Source: Erythroxylum novogranatense
Taxonomy: Eukaryota; Streptophyta; Magnoliopsida; Malpighiales; Erythroxylaceae
NCBI GenBank assembly: GCA_029891385.1
Contig: CM057225.1
Span: forward strand, 15,289,620-15,353,619
Length of the DNA: 64,000 bases
Reading direction: 5' to 3'
A model generated the notes under the pieces. That model was not told where the DNA came from. It did no database searches and saw only the letters and a program-made list of their open reading frames with translations. This document shows, one piece after another, positions 25,240 to 36,664 of this stretch; positions within the stretch are counted from its first letter, which is position 1; every line of letters begins with the position of its first letter. The position numbers and the translations under genes were made by a program.

Positions 25240-26220
25240 AGTTTCTGCACTAAATAAGTTGATAATGTAGATAATTGCTGTTGAATTTCATTTAACTGTC
25301 TTGTTTGATTATTGGGTTCTGTTATTCTTAATGGTCGTTCTATATTAAGAGGTCTTTGATGTCTTAATGACAGAGATCTTAGGAAAGGAGTACTATTTGA
25401 TGATGATTCTGAAAAAGAATGTCTTCTTTCAATTAATGGAATTGTTGGTTCAAAGGGTTGTTGTATTGCTGGAAGTGGTTGTACTTTTGGTTGAATTTTA
25501 ATTCCTACTTTAGCAACTTCTTGGAACAATTGATCTAAATAGATTTGTTCGGTATGTTTGAAATCAATACTATGATGTGAATTAGTTAATGCATAACTAA
25601 TTTGATAAGTTAATGAAAAGGATATTGTCCTGAGTCATTAAATTAGTTCTATAAAATTTATATGCAATTGTAATAGCTTTATCCAATTCAGAAGAAATTA
25701 AGGAATTCCTAATTTTAAACGAGTGTTAAATTTGATTTTTCCATATTGTAAATTTCCATTCATCATTCCTAAAATTTGATCATTTAGATTATTCATTCTT
25801 TCATCTAAAATTGCCATTCTAATAGAGTATCAATTCCTTGTTGAAAAGTGGATTTTAATAATATTTGGATGGTAGATAATTGAATATATCCAATTTTCTT
25901 TCGTTTTGATTCTGGTAACAATTGTAGTTGTCTATGAATTTGTTCGGGATTAATTAAACTAATTCTTAAATTTCCATGACATTGATCAATTCGAATAGGT
26001 TGTTCTTGAATAATTTTCCATAATAAATAAGATTTTGTCTATTAAAGATTTGTTTTATTGTTGATTTGTGAATGTCTTGACCTTTCTTTAAATCTAATTG
26101 AGCTTTAGCAATTTGATTCTTTTTATCCTGAGTTATTAAGGTAGAAACTTGAAAAGTTCCTAATGATTCAGTTAATTCTAAATTATCTACATCGAGGATG
26201 GTAGAAGTTTGAGAAGTCAT
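25236..26220 (-). pseudogene. Movement protein, broken copy
   Basis: Open N-terminal 70 codons and an open C-terminal block to the stop at 25236. Shifts lie near 26017 (lost T in a T-run), 25823 and 25620-25700. Confidence 0.82.
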
Positions 26221-26486
26221 AGTGTATTGGGATGATATGGATGATAATAATGATGATCAGTTTCAATCTGTTCTAATTGTGTTAATTGTTCTATATATTG
26301 TTGATATAATCTTTGTACGACAGATAAATGTTCTTCATAAGGTCGTCTGCTGAGACGATTTATTCCTAGAAATATAAGACTATCAATACGAGTTTCATTG
26401 TATTGTATATGATCTTTATAATGATTTATAGCTTGTTTTGTGTAATGAATTCTTTCTTGTAAATCTAAACAAATGGGACAATTCAT
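26217..26486 (-). CDS. Viral ORF4, intact frame (89 aa), function unknown
   Basis: Small protein with an N-terminal CPIC pair (residues 3-6) and a helical, charged body (QERIHYTKQAINHYKDHIQ), ending His/Tyr-rich (HHYYHPYHP). Only one CXXC pair is present, so a full zinc finger is unlikely unless the C-terminal histidines complete it. The start is fixed by the TAA-ATG junction with ORF3, and its TGA overlaps the movement protein ATG. The frame is kept in several copies, which argues that it is a real viral gene. I recognise no family. Confidence 0.75.
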   Translation of the reverse strand: MNCPICLDLQERIHYTKQAINHYKDHIQYNETRIDSLIFLGINRLSRRPYEEHLSVVQRLYQQYIEQLTQLEQIETDHHYYHPYHPNTL

Positions 26487-27056
26487 TTAAAATTCTTCGG
26501 GGAAATTACTACAATCGACATTGTCTAAATCATAGTTTATATCTTCATCTATATTGTCATAATCAGTACTGGTGATTTCTATATCTTCTATTTCCGTATC
26601 CGAAGGAAATAATTGTGATAGTGATTCGGAACAATATAATTGTTGTTGTAATTCCGTATCTAAATTTCTTGAAATTTGTTCTAAGAAAATATCTTGTTGT
26701 ATTTGTGTTAATCTTTCTATTTCATTTTCATCTTCTAATAATTCAAAAGTTTCTGATTCTTCCTCAGATGGAGGTGAGAAATCAAAAATTATATCTCTAT
26801 CATCGAGTCGTATGAGATAACCGACACGAGTATTGAGACCTAATATAGTTCTATATAAATAATTAAGAGTAATATCTAGATGATGACAGCTAATTTCAAA
26901 ATATTGACAAATTATTTCATGAGGAATAAATAATCGACTTGCAATTATAAAGAAAAGTAAAGGCTGTGCTTGAAATAAAGTAAAAGCATAAACATGTATT
27001 TGATTAATAATGACAGGTAAACTATAATTAATAAAATAAGATAAATGAAATGTCAT
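26487..27056 (-). CDS. Viral ORF3, intact frame (189 aa), function unknown
   Basis: The N-terminal half is hydrophobic with aromatic-rich stretches (around residues 14-47, for example LLFFIIASRLFI), which could form one or two membrane segments or a buried core. The C-terminal half is strongly acidic with many D/E and S residues and the repeated theme ETFELLEDENEIE and ITSTDYDNIDEDI. The ATG lies 14 bases after the ORF2 stop; the stop touches the ORF4 ATG. This is the best of ten copies. No family is recognised. An acidic C terminus after a hydrophobic N terminus could suggest a membrane-anchored adaptor, but that is speculation. Confidence 0.75.
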   Translation of the reverse strand: MTFHLSYFINYSLPVIINQIHVYAFTLFQAQPLLFFIIASRLFIPHEIICQYFEISCHHLDITLNYLYRTILGLNTRVGYLIRLDDRDIIFDFSPPSEEESETFELLEDENEIERLTQIQQDIFLEQISRNLDTELQQQLYCSESLSQLFPSDTEIEDIEITSTDYDNIDEDINYDLDNVDCSNFPEEF

Positions 27057-27070
27057 GTTGATGGAATGCT

Positions 27071-27310
27071 TTAATCAATAAGTAAACCCATTTCTTGTTC
27101 AAGTTCATATCTATCATTTTAACTGAATTATAAATATATAATGTTTGATCTAATAAAACTCTTGCATTTATTAAAAGTTGAAAACATTGATTTTCTTTTG
27201 CCATTTTTATATGGTCATGATATAAGTCAATAAACTTTCTTTGTTCGGTTTGATTTCTTTATAAAACGAATTCTTTGTATAAGTGATCGGCGATGATCAA
27301 AATAATTCAT
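27071..27310 (-). pseudogene. Viral ORF2, broken copy
   Basis: Full span, with losses near 27116 and 27255-27290. Confidence 0.7.
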
Positions 27311-27315
27311 TTTAT

Positions 27316-27621
27316 TTAAATGATAAGAAGAGATAATTTGATACATAATATTTATGCTCGCAATACAATCTAAAATACAATAATCTAAAAGCTTAATTAA
27401 TTCTATTGATTCTTCAATCATTTGCTTTGCAAGAGAAAGAATTTCTTGTTCTTCATTATAAAGAGGGTGATCCGAGAATTCTTAAACGGGATCGGTGTAA
27501 ATATCATTTGCTTTCTTGTTTCTTGCAATTGTTTTAATCTTAAGTTCTTCGATTCGCTTCATTGATTATCTAGTGCTTTGATTCGTTGTTTCAACATACG
27601 CTTGATGTGAAAATAAGCCAT
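27316..27621 (-). pseudogene. Viral ORF1, broken copy
   Basis: Full span. It is shifted at several CTG/CAG-type sites (27400-27440, 27470-27490, 27555). Confidence 0.7.
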
Positions 27622-28003
27622 TCGAAAATCAAAATCTTGTAAGTCGTGAAAGATTTTAAAAGAAAGATAAGAAATTGAATAATTTTAGAATGCTAATGAT
27701 TGTATAATGAAGATTGCATGAATGATTGCAAAATGAATAAAATAATAAGAAATATAATTTGATAAAATATATGCATGATTTGTATGCTTGAATTAATCGA
27801 AGGGTGACAAGAAGTTAACCATAATCACTCTAACCTGTTCTTCCTGGCTCGCTTGAACGTCACACTGGACTTAAGTGCGAAGAGAGAAGATAGAGAGAGT
27901 AATGTATGGAAAGCTTGTTGTACCCATTAAGGATACCCAAGGCTTCTATTTATAATCGCAGAAGGGAATAACATAGTACAGACAGACTTAACAAAAAGAA
28001 AAC
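27622..28003 (-). promoter_or_regulatory. Viral leader and core promoter, cut just upstream of TATA
   Basis: TATAAATAG at 27946-27954 with about 50 bp of upstream sequence, then the primer-site join. Confidence 0.75.
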
Positions 28004-28004
28004 C

Positions 28005-28189
28005 ATTTTCGGGGGCGGATCTTTTACGATTATTTGGTCATTTGTCTCTTGAATTTTTAGCTGTATTTGTTGTATCAATGATATTATTTCTATTTGAGTT
28101 TGTATAATAGTTTCAATTTTCTGTTCTATTATTTCTTGTGTTTGTACTATTGATTCTAGATGTTGCGTAAGGTTTGTTAATGTTGTCAT
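28005..28189 (-). pseudogene. Small coiled-coil (VAP-like) ORF, truncated and fused to promoter DNA
   Basis: Same fusion as at 25055-25239, with a few substitutions. Confidence 0.8.
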
Positions 28190-29175
28190 AGTTTCTGCAC
28201 TAAATAAGTTGATAGTGTAGATAATTGCTGTTGAATTTCATTTAACTGTCTTGTTTGATTATTGGGTTCTGTTATTCTTAATGGTCGTTCTATATTAAGA
28301 GGTCTTTGATGTCTTAATGACAGAGATCTTAGGAAAGGAGTACTATTTGATGATGATTCTGAAAAAGAATGTCTTCTTTCAATTAATGGAATTGCTGGTT
28401 CAAAGGGTTGTTGTATTCTTTGGAAGTGGTTGTACTTTTGGTTGAATTTTAATTCCTACTTTAGCAACTTCTTGGAACAATTGATCTAAATAGATTTGTT
28501 CGGTATGTTTGAAATCAATACTATGATGTGAATTAGTTAATGCATAACTAATTTGATAAGTTAATGAAAAGGGATATTGTCCGGGAGTCATTAAATTAGT
28601 TCTATAAAATTTATATGCAATTGTAATAGCTTTATCCAATTCAGAAGAAATTAAGGGAATTCCTAATTTTAAACGAGTGTTAAATTTGATTTTTCCATAT
28701 TGTAAATTTCCATTCATCATTCCTAAAATTTGATCATTTAGATTATTCATTCTTTCATCTAAAATTGCCATTCTAATAGAGTATCAATTCCTTGTTGAAA
28801 AGTGGATTTTAATAATATTTGGATGGTAGATAATTGAATATATCCAATTTTCTTTCGTTTTGATTCTGGTAACAATTGTAGTTGTCTATGAATTTGTTCG
28901 GGATTAATTAAACTAATTCTTAAATTTCCATGACATTGATCAATTCGAATAGGTTGTTCTTGAATAATTTTTCCATAATAAATAAGATTTTGTCTATTAA
29001 AGATTTGTTTTATTGTTGATTTGTGAATGTCTTGACCTTTCTTTAAATCTAATTGAGCTTTAGCAATTTGATTCTTTTATCCTGAAGTTATTAAGGTAGA
29101 AACTTGAAAAGTTCCTAATGATTCAGTTAATTCTAAATTATCTACATCGAGGATGGTAGAAGTTTGAGAAGTCAT
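28186..29175 (-). pseudogene. Movement protein, broken copy
   Basis: A long open block covers the family core and downstream region (about 28415-28771). Shifts lie near 28780 and 29075, and near the C terminus at 28418 (CTG context). Confidence 0.82.
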
Positions 29176-29440
29176 AGTGTATTGGGATGATATGGATGAT
29201 AATAATGATGATCAGTTTCAATCTGTTCTAATTGTGTTAATTGTTCTATATATTGTTGATATAATCTTTGTCTGACGTATAAATGTTCTTCATAAGGTCG
29301 TCTCACGAGACGATTTATTCTAGAAATATAAGACTACCAATACGAGTTTCATTGTATTGTATATGATCTTTATAATGATTTATAGCTTGTTTTGTGTAAT
29401 GAATTCTTTCTTGTAAATCTAAACAAATGGGACAATTCAT
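29172..29440 (-). pseudogene. Viral ORF4, broken copy
   Basis: Full span, with shifts near 29270-29330. Confidence 0.75.
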
Positions 29441-30005
29441 TTAAAATTCTTCGTGGAAATTACTACAATCGACATTGTCTAAATCATAGTTTATATCTTC
29501 ATCTATATTGTCATAATCAGTACTGGTGATTTCTATATCTTCTATTTCCGTATCCGAAGGAAATAATTGTGATAGTGATTCGGAACAATATAATTGTTGT
29601 TGTAATTCGTATCTAAATTTCTTGAAATTTGTTCTAAGAAAATATCTTGTTGTATTTGTGTTAATCTTTCTATTTCATTTTCATCTTCTAATAATTCAAA
29701 AGTTTCGATTCTTCCTCGATGGAGGTGAGAAATCAAAATTATATCTCTATCATCGAGTCGTATGAGATAAACATACACGAGTATTGAGACCTAATATAGT
29801 TCTATATAAATAATTAAGAGTAATATCTAGATGATGACACTAATTTCAAAATATTGACAAATTATTTCATGAGGAATAAATAATCGACTTGCAATTATAA
29901 AGAAAAGTAAAGGTCATGCTTGAAATAAAGTAAAAGCATAAACATGTATTTGATTAATAATGACAGTAAACTATAATTAATAAAATAAGATAAATGAAAT
30001 GTCAT
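29441..30005 (-). pseudogene. Viral ORF3, broken copy
   Basis: Full span. Breaks near 29608, 29705-29735, 29840 and 29912 are each at sites that read CAG or CTG in the open copy. Confidence 0.75.
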
Positions 30006-30019
30006 GTTGATGGAATGCT

Positions 30020-30259
30020 TTAATCAATAAGTAAATCCATTTCTTGTTCAAGTTCATATCTATCATTTTAACTGAATTATAAATATATAATGTTTGATCT
30101 AATAAAACTCTTGCATTTATTAAAAGTTGAAAACATTGATTTTCTTTTGCCATTTTTATATGGTCATGATATAAGTCAATAAACTTTCTTTGTTCGGTTT
30201 GATTTCTTTATAAAAGCTAATTCTTTGTATAAGTGATGGCGATGATCAAAATAATTCAT
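30020..30259 (-). pseudogene. Viral ORF2, broken copy
   Basis: Full span, with small losses near 30065 and 30215-30238. Confidence 0.7.
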
Positions 30260-30264
30260 TTTAT

Positions 30265-30570
30265 TTAAATGATAAGAAGAGATAATTTGGATACATAATA
30301 TTTATGTTCGCAATACAATCTAAAATACAATAATCTAAAAGCGAATTAATTGGCTGATTCTTCAATCATTTGCTTTGCAGTAGAAAGAATTTCTTGTTCT
30401 TCATTATAAAGAGGGTGATCTGGAGAATTCTTAAAACGGGGATCAGTGTAAATATCATTTGCTTTCTTGTTTCTTGCAATTGTTTTAATCTTAAGTTCTT
30501 CGATTCGTCATTGATTATCTAGTGCTTTGATTCGTTGTTTCAACATACGCTTGATGTGAAAATAAGCCAT
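30265..30570 (-). pseudogene. Viral ORF1, broken copy
   Basis: Full span. The middle (30370-30480) is well kept; it is broken near 30345 and 30505-30515. Confidence 0.7.
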
Positions 30571-30870
30571 TCGAAAATCAAAATCTTGTAAGTCGTGAAA
30601 AGATTTTAAAAGAAAGATAAGAAATTGAATAATTTTAGAATGCTAATGATTGTATAATGAAGATTGCATGAATGATTGCAAAAATGAATAAAATAATAAG
30701 AAATATAATTTGATAAAATATATGCATGATTTGTATGCTTGAATTAATCGAAGGGTGACAAGAAGTTAACCATAATCACTCTAACCTGTTCTTCCCGCTC
30801 GCTTGAACGTCACTTTGGACTTAAGTGCTAAGAGAGAAGATAGAGAGTAATGTATGGAAAGCTTGTTGTA
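30571..30870 (-). promoter_or_regulatory. Viral leader without promoter, ending at the predicted RNA start
   Basis: Leader only. The sequence stops at GCTTGTTGTA, the complement of the predicted start TACAACAAGC, and continues directly in the TAV gene. The TATA box is absent. Confidence 0.75.
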
Positions 30871-31839
30871 GACTTTAATATAAATTTCTCTTTCGCGCGC
30901 AAAGCGATCCTTGAATTGCTTAATAGCATGGACTAAACCGGATGGGAAGTCTGCTAATAACTTCATATCTTTTAGATAAATGGTGTCACTAATCCACTCG
31001 AAATAATAAATAAGTTGTTAATGGTTACGCCCAGGAAGATGACCGCTTTGGGACCATACTTGCCACGATTTTGTGGGTAGTATTGAAATTGTTTCATTTC
31101 TTCATCCAATGATTGAGTGCTTGAAACAATCCATAAACATGTCGAAGTGAGGACCTTTGATTCTTCATGAAGTGCTTTAGCAGAACCGCATGAATTCGCT
31201 CCATGTCAATTGCTTTGCCCAATGTAGTTAACTTGGACATTGGTGGTACCGAGTTTGTAGATCGTCTTGTATTGTGGTCGAAGTGATGGATGCTGAAATT
31301 CTTGGAAAGATTTTTCAGCTTCGCTTTAGTAGAAAAACTCTTATGAATGACAACGCTTTTGCTCGTAATATGAATTGTCGCTTTATGCCACCGATCATAA
31401 AGACCAAAGAAAAGGACCATTATATATCACATAGTGCTTGGACTCTTGATTATCGACCACCTTTTGAGGTATCGATGAGGAAGTTATTGATGATGAAGTA
31501 TTTATATATGGTTTCACAGAAGTGAAACCGGTGCTTTGATACTTGTATTTCAGGGACCTTGGAAGGTGCAACCTGAATAGCTTCTTGTATTACCTGAACA
31601 GATGCTTTTGGAATTTGAGTAGTTATAGTAGCAACAGGATTGATCCTTGATGCTGATGTTGATGCTTTAGAACTTTGCTCCTTTGGTTTTAAAACCAGGA
31701 GTGTCTGCTTTAGATGTTCAAGTTCACTAGTAATTTGTTCTTGCTTTACCTGAATATTCATACTTTGAAGATGTAATTCGGTGAGTTCTGCTTCCTTTAA
31801 TTCAATTGTACTTTCGAGCTGAACGATTAATGCTTCCAT
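30871..31839 (-). pseudogene. TAV, N-terminal two thirds
   Basis: Runs from the ATG at 31839 through coiled-coil, linker and the RNase H1-like VI domain to the KDRFAREREIYIKVY segment, where it meets the leader. The C-terminal third is missing. The first ~95 codons are open; later shifts lie near 31530, 31470, 31395, 31255 and 31030. Confidence 0.82.
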
Positions 31840-33756
31840 TCTCTTGTTAATATATCTGCAAGAAAATTGTTAGCCGATTTAATATAATGAATATTAAATT
31901 GATACTGACCTAGCTCTAATTGCCATCTGATCAGCCGTCCTTGATTATAATTGGTACTTGATGAAAGCTGATATCTTGTAAATCCACATAAGTATTGAGA
32001 ATCTGTATGAATTGTAAATTTTATTGGGAGTAGATCTATTCGCCATTTTCTCAAAGTTTTGAGACAAAGCTAATGCCTCTTTTTCATGAATAGGATAATT
32101 TAATTCCAGTAATTAAATGTTCCATTTATATATTTGCAAAGTTGGTATTTCTTCCGAGTAGGGGTTTGGCTAAAAGACAACCCGCCCATACATCATGGCT
32201 TGCATCTAATTGAACTAATAACTCATCATTTTGTTGATAATTATAAAGTTTGGGAAGATTTTTACAAAGAAGTTTTAATCTTTGTCTTTCATTGTAGTAT
32301 CTGAAGTAGTCCAATGCCATTGTAGATTGTCTGCTACATTTTTTCGTAAAAGTGTCCTTTCTTTAGCTAATTCTTTTAGAAATCCTCGATCCGAAATATA
32401 GTTTAATAAGCCTAAGAATTGTTGAACATGTTTTCGATTTGTGAGTTGATCAGAAATTCTTGTAATTTCAGTAAAATATTAGGTTGTAATTGTAAATAAC
32501 TATAATGATTAAATTGAATACCTAAATATTCAATTGTTTGTCAGGCTATTTGTGCTTTTCGTTTGCTTAATATTAATCCTTTGTCTTTACATCTTTGTAA
32601 GACAATTTTAACTTTCTTCAAATGATCTAATTTATCCGATTTGAATAAATAATAATATCATCTATATACACAAAAGTATATTCTTCTAATCCTATAAGAT
32701 TATTATCCATAAATCGTTGATAAATACTTGGTGCTTGTTTTAATCCAAAGGGTAGTACATTCCATTGATAATGTTTTTGGGGTGGACAAGTGAATGCTGT
32801 TAATGCTTTTGTATTATCATGTAATCGTAATTGCCAATATCCTGATTTTGCATCTAATGTAGTGAACCAAATATGACCTTTTAGTTTATTAATAATATAA
32901 TCTTTTCGTGGTAATTTATAAGCATCTCCAATAGTTGCTTCATTAAGTCTTCTGTAATTTATAACCATTCTTCGTTTTCCTCGTTTCTTTTCAGCTGAAT
33001 TATTGACGTAAAAAGCTGGTGCAGAATGTTTACTATCTTTGGGTGTAATTAATCCTTTTCAAGTAATTCGTTACATTCTTGTGTAAATTCTTTTACATCT
33101 AAGGAGTATATGGTATATTATTCTTGATATTGACTTCCCAAGAGGATCCTTTAGTTTAATTTCAATAATTTCAGATTATGATTTTTGTAGGATCTAATGG
33201 ATTTTCACTACATACTTGATCTAATAATTTATCGACTTCAGTTTGTATATTTGTATTAGTCAATAGATAAAATGTAACATATGAAGTTTCTCATTGATTA
33301 TTTTTAATTGTTGATAATAAGATGTATGATAAATAGGATTAAGTAGAATAACGGATTTCGGTGATTCTTAATATAAGGGGTTCGCAAAGTTATGTAATGT
33401 AAATATTGACAAAAGGGTTATATAATTTTAGAAAATTATTTCCAAGTATTAACGGTAATCCCGATTCTTTTGATAGATTGATGGGATTATAAAAGTGTAG
33501 TTTTCAATAATAATAGTGTTATAATAACTTACATACCGGATGGAATTAAAACTTCCATCACTATTTTACTTGTAATGGTTTATGTAATTTCTTCCATTTT
33601 AAATCTAATTGTTTTGATGCTATACGATAGTTGCTCTGTATCTATATATGCATGTACTTTAGTATTCGCTTTCGAACTAGTACTTGAATAAATGTTGAAT
33701 TGGAATTGAGTTTGATTCGTAGTTTTGGTTATCTCGATTCATTTAGAAAGGTTCAT
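31827..33756 (-). pseudogene. Pol, broken copy
   Basis: Full span. The RT core with YIDDI is open over 32650-32968, and the RNase H end through LADILTREW is open over 31827-32054. The protease DTGA is disrupted (33620-33640 lacks bases). Shifts also lie near 32090-32170, 32290-32350, 32460, 32635, 33040 and 33110-33180. Confidence 0.85.
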
Positions 33757-35188
33757 AAATGTAGAGATGTATCTCGTATTATAATCGATTCAATTGGTTC
33801 TAATTGATGTTCTAAGGTTGAATGTAAAATTTGTACTTTATTATTATATGATTTTTCTTTCTTTTAGGACATTCATTTGCATAATGACCTTCTTCTTTAC
33901 GGATCCAACATTTACAATCTTTTTTCTTTTTAGGCAAAATTGTTTTCTGCTTTTTATTTTGGGATTAAATTTATATCTACGAAAATATTTGGGATAAGTT
34001 TTGGTTGATAACGTTGTGGTTTATATTTTTCCATCGAAACTTTCGTGAATAATGTTTCTTATATCTTGGATTAAATATTTGCTTTTCTTTTATAATTTGA
34101 GTAATTTTTAGACATCCATATTGCCGAGGTATGCGTCAAAGATTTTGATTGCAACATAGTTTTAAATTTTATGTTTTAATGTTCGCTTTAATCGAGCTTC
34201 TATACAATAATCAACTAATAAGTCTCTTGCACTAATATTGCTCCACCTAAATTATGAGCTATTGTATGATTTTCTATTCGCTCATAGAATTGTTGTTGAA
34301 CTTTTAGATTAAAAGGATATGGTAATTTTGAATAAAATGTTAATATACATTTCTTGTTCGACTCTAGGTAATTTATAGTAATGTTTTTAAATTCACAAAT
34401 AAAAGCTTCTAAGTAATTAATATCACATATCATTAAATTGTTTAAATGTCTTAATGCTTTTAATCGCTTTTTCTTTAATATATCTCTTGATGAAATATAA
34501 TATCTTTTCCAAAAATTCTTTATATATTTCTTCGCCAATAATTTCAAATTTATCTTCATCTCGTAGTTTGACTAAGATAATGAGGTGTATTTTGTAAAGC
34601 TTGTGCATTATCTCTTAAAATTCTTGTACTATTCTGAAGTTTTATATATAACAAAATAATAGAGAGAATCTTTTGTTGCGATTGATTGCCAAAGGTTTTC
34701 TACTTGTAATAATAATAATATTTTGGAAAACCATTCTTGAAAGATTTCTTCAAGATTTGTTGTAAATCTAAATTTAAGATATTGTCAATTGTTAATTTTG
34801 AAATTTTGGTTTATATTCATCTGGATATTTTCGTATTTTGTACCTTTATAATAATATCCTTGTTGATGTAAAAATCATCTTTGTCATTTTTCCAAGTATA
34901 ACTTGATGGTTGAAATGTTGTCTTTCTTTTATCTCCTAATTTTTCTTTTAATTTTAATTCTTGAGTATTACTACTTTCGGGTCTTTCATCATTATCCATA
35001 AAAAGTTCTTGATCTTGATCAGATTCATAACCTAAAATTATTTCATCCTTATGTTCATTTGAAAATACGGGACCAATATATTCTTCTTTTTCGAGAGAGG
35101 TAAGATGTAATTTCTGTATGAGATTAGTTACTTCATGTAATTGTACTTGAATATTCTTTTCAACTTGTTCGATTGATTCGTCTTGCAT
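33659..35188 (-). pseudogene. Coat protein, full span with an intact N-terminal part
   Basis: About 1.5 kb from ATG to stop. The first 120 codons are open (MQDESIEQVEKNIQ): a helical N terminus, then a strongly acidic segment around YESDQDQELFMDNDERPES, as in other caulimovirid capsid precursors. The middle block with INYLEAFICEFKNI is open over 34230-34550. The knuckle region near 33880-33930 is degraded. The ATG follows the stop of the small ORF directly (TAA-ATG). Confidence 0.85.
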
Positions 35189-35419
35189 TTAACTTCGTTC
35201 TCGGGGTATTCTTATAATTACTAGCTTTGATACCATTTTCGGGGGCGGATCTTTTACGATTATTTGGTCATTTGTCTCTTGAATTTTTAGCTGTATTTGT
35301 TGTATTAATGATATAATTTCTATTTGAGTTTGTATAATAGCTTCAATTTTCTGTTCTATTATTTCTTGTGTTTGTACTATTGATTCTAGATGTTGCGTAA
35401 GGTTTGTTAATGTTGTCAT
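35189..35419 (-). CDS. Small coiled-coil protein (76 aa), VAP-like
   Basis: Residues 5-55 form one long Gln/Ile/Leu-rich heptad pattern (LESIVQTQEIIEQKIEAIIQ), followed by a short Pro-rich turn (DPPPKM) and a basic end (IRIPRERS). Position, length class and coiled-coil match the virion-associated proteins of caulimovirids, which oligomerise and bind the capsid, but I see no decisive motif. The ATG overlaps the movement protein stop. The last codons hold the tRNA primer site. An identical-length open copy is at 48849-49079. Confidence 0.72.
   Translation of the reverse strand: MTTLTNLTQHLESIVQTQEIIEQKIEAIIQTQIEIISLIQQIQLKIQETNDQIIVKDPPPKMVSKLVIIRIPRERS
35224..35235 (-). promoter_or_regulatory. 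Viral primer binding site (initiator tRNA-Met)
   Basis: Viral-sense TGGTATCAAAGC matches the initiator-tRNA-Met site TGGTATCAGAGC at 11 of 12 bases; the copy at 60261 reads TGGTATCGAGC. It starts minus-strand DNA synthesis. It is inside the 3' end of the small ORF, not in the leader. Confidence 0.72.
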
Positions 35420-36395
35420 AGTTTCTGCACTAAATAAGTTGATAGTGTAGATAATTGCTGTTGAATTTCATTTAACTGTCTTGTTTGATTATTGGGTTCT
35501 GTTATTCTTAATGGTCGTTCTATATTAAGAGGTCTTTGATGTCTTAATGATAGAGATCTTAGGAAAGGAGTACTATTTGATGATGATTCTGAAAAAGAAT
35601 GTCTTCTTTCAATTAATGGAATTGCTGATTCAAAGGGTTGTTGTATTCTTTGGAAGTGGTTGTACTTTTGGTTGAATTTTAATTCTACTTTAGCAACTTC
35701 TTGGAACAATTGATCTAAATAGATTTGTTCGGTATGTTTGAAATCAATACTATGATGTGAATTAGTTAATGCATAACTAATTTGATAAGTTAATGAAAAG
35801 GGATATTGTCCGAGTCATTAAATTAGTTCTATAAAATTTATATGCAATTGTAATAGCTTTATCCAATTCGAAGAAATTAAGGAATTCCTAATTTTAAACG
35901 AGTGTTAAATTTGATTTTCCATATTGTAAATTTCCATTCATCATTCCTAAAATTTGATCATTTAGATTATTCATTCTTTCATCTAAAATTGCCATTCTAA
36001 TAGGAGTATCAATTCCTTGTTGAAAAGTGGATTTTAATAATATTTGGATGGTAGATAATTGAATATATCCAATTTTCTTTCGTTTTGATTCGTAACAATT
36101 GTAGTTGTCTATGAATTTGTTGGGATTAATTAAACTAATTCTTAAATTTCCATGACATTGATCAATTCGAATAGGTTGTTCTTGAATAATTTTTCCATAA
36201 TAAATAAGATTTTGTCTATTAAAGATTTGTTTTATTGTTGATTTGTGAATGTCTTGACCTTTCTTTAAATCTAATTGAGCTTTAGCAATTTGATTCTTTT
36301 ATCCTGAGTTATTAAGGTAGAAACTTGAAAAGTTCCTAATGATTGATTAATTCTAAATTATCTACATCGAGGATGGTAGAAGTTTGAGAAGTCAT
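35416..36395 (-). pseudogene. Movement protein, broken copy
   Basis: The C-terminal ~90 codons are open to the stop. Shifts lie near 36345, 36300, 36090, 35920 and 35815-35880. Confidence 0.82.
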
Positions 36396-36664
36396 AGTGT
36401 ATTGGGATGATATGGATGATAATAATGATGATCGGTTTCAATCTGCTCTAATTGTGTTAATTGTTCTATATATTGTTGATATAATCTTTGTACTGACGGA
36501 TAAATGTTCTTCATAAGGTTAAATCTCTTTGAGACGATTTATTCTAGAAATATAAGACTATCAATACGAGTTTCATTGTATTGTATATGATCTTTATAAT
36601 GATTTATAGCTTGTTTTGTGTAATGAATTCTTTCTTGTAAATCTAAACAAATGGGACAATTCAT
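36392..36664 (-). pseudogene. Viral ORF4, broken copy
   Basis: Full span, shifted near 36495-36545. Confidence 0.75.

Larger units (their letters stand above)
25054..28003 (-). repeat. Subgenomic viral unit, 2,950 bp, tandem
   Basis: Primer-site end, small coiled-coil ORF, movement protein, ORF4, ORF3, ORF2, ORF1, leader, TATA, then the same junction again. The join AAAACCATTTTCGGGGGCGG occurs at 25048-25067 and 27998-28017, exactly 2,950 bp apart. Coat, pol and TAV genes are absent. Confidence 0.88.

Noticed and set aside
26572..26820. 82-codon Ser-rich frame antisense to ORF3, repeated in several copies
   Set aside because: It is the complement of the acidic ORF3 C terminus; it recurs only because ORF3 recurs.
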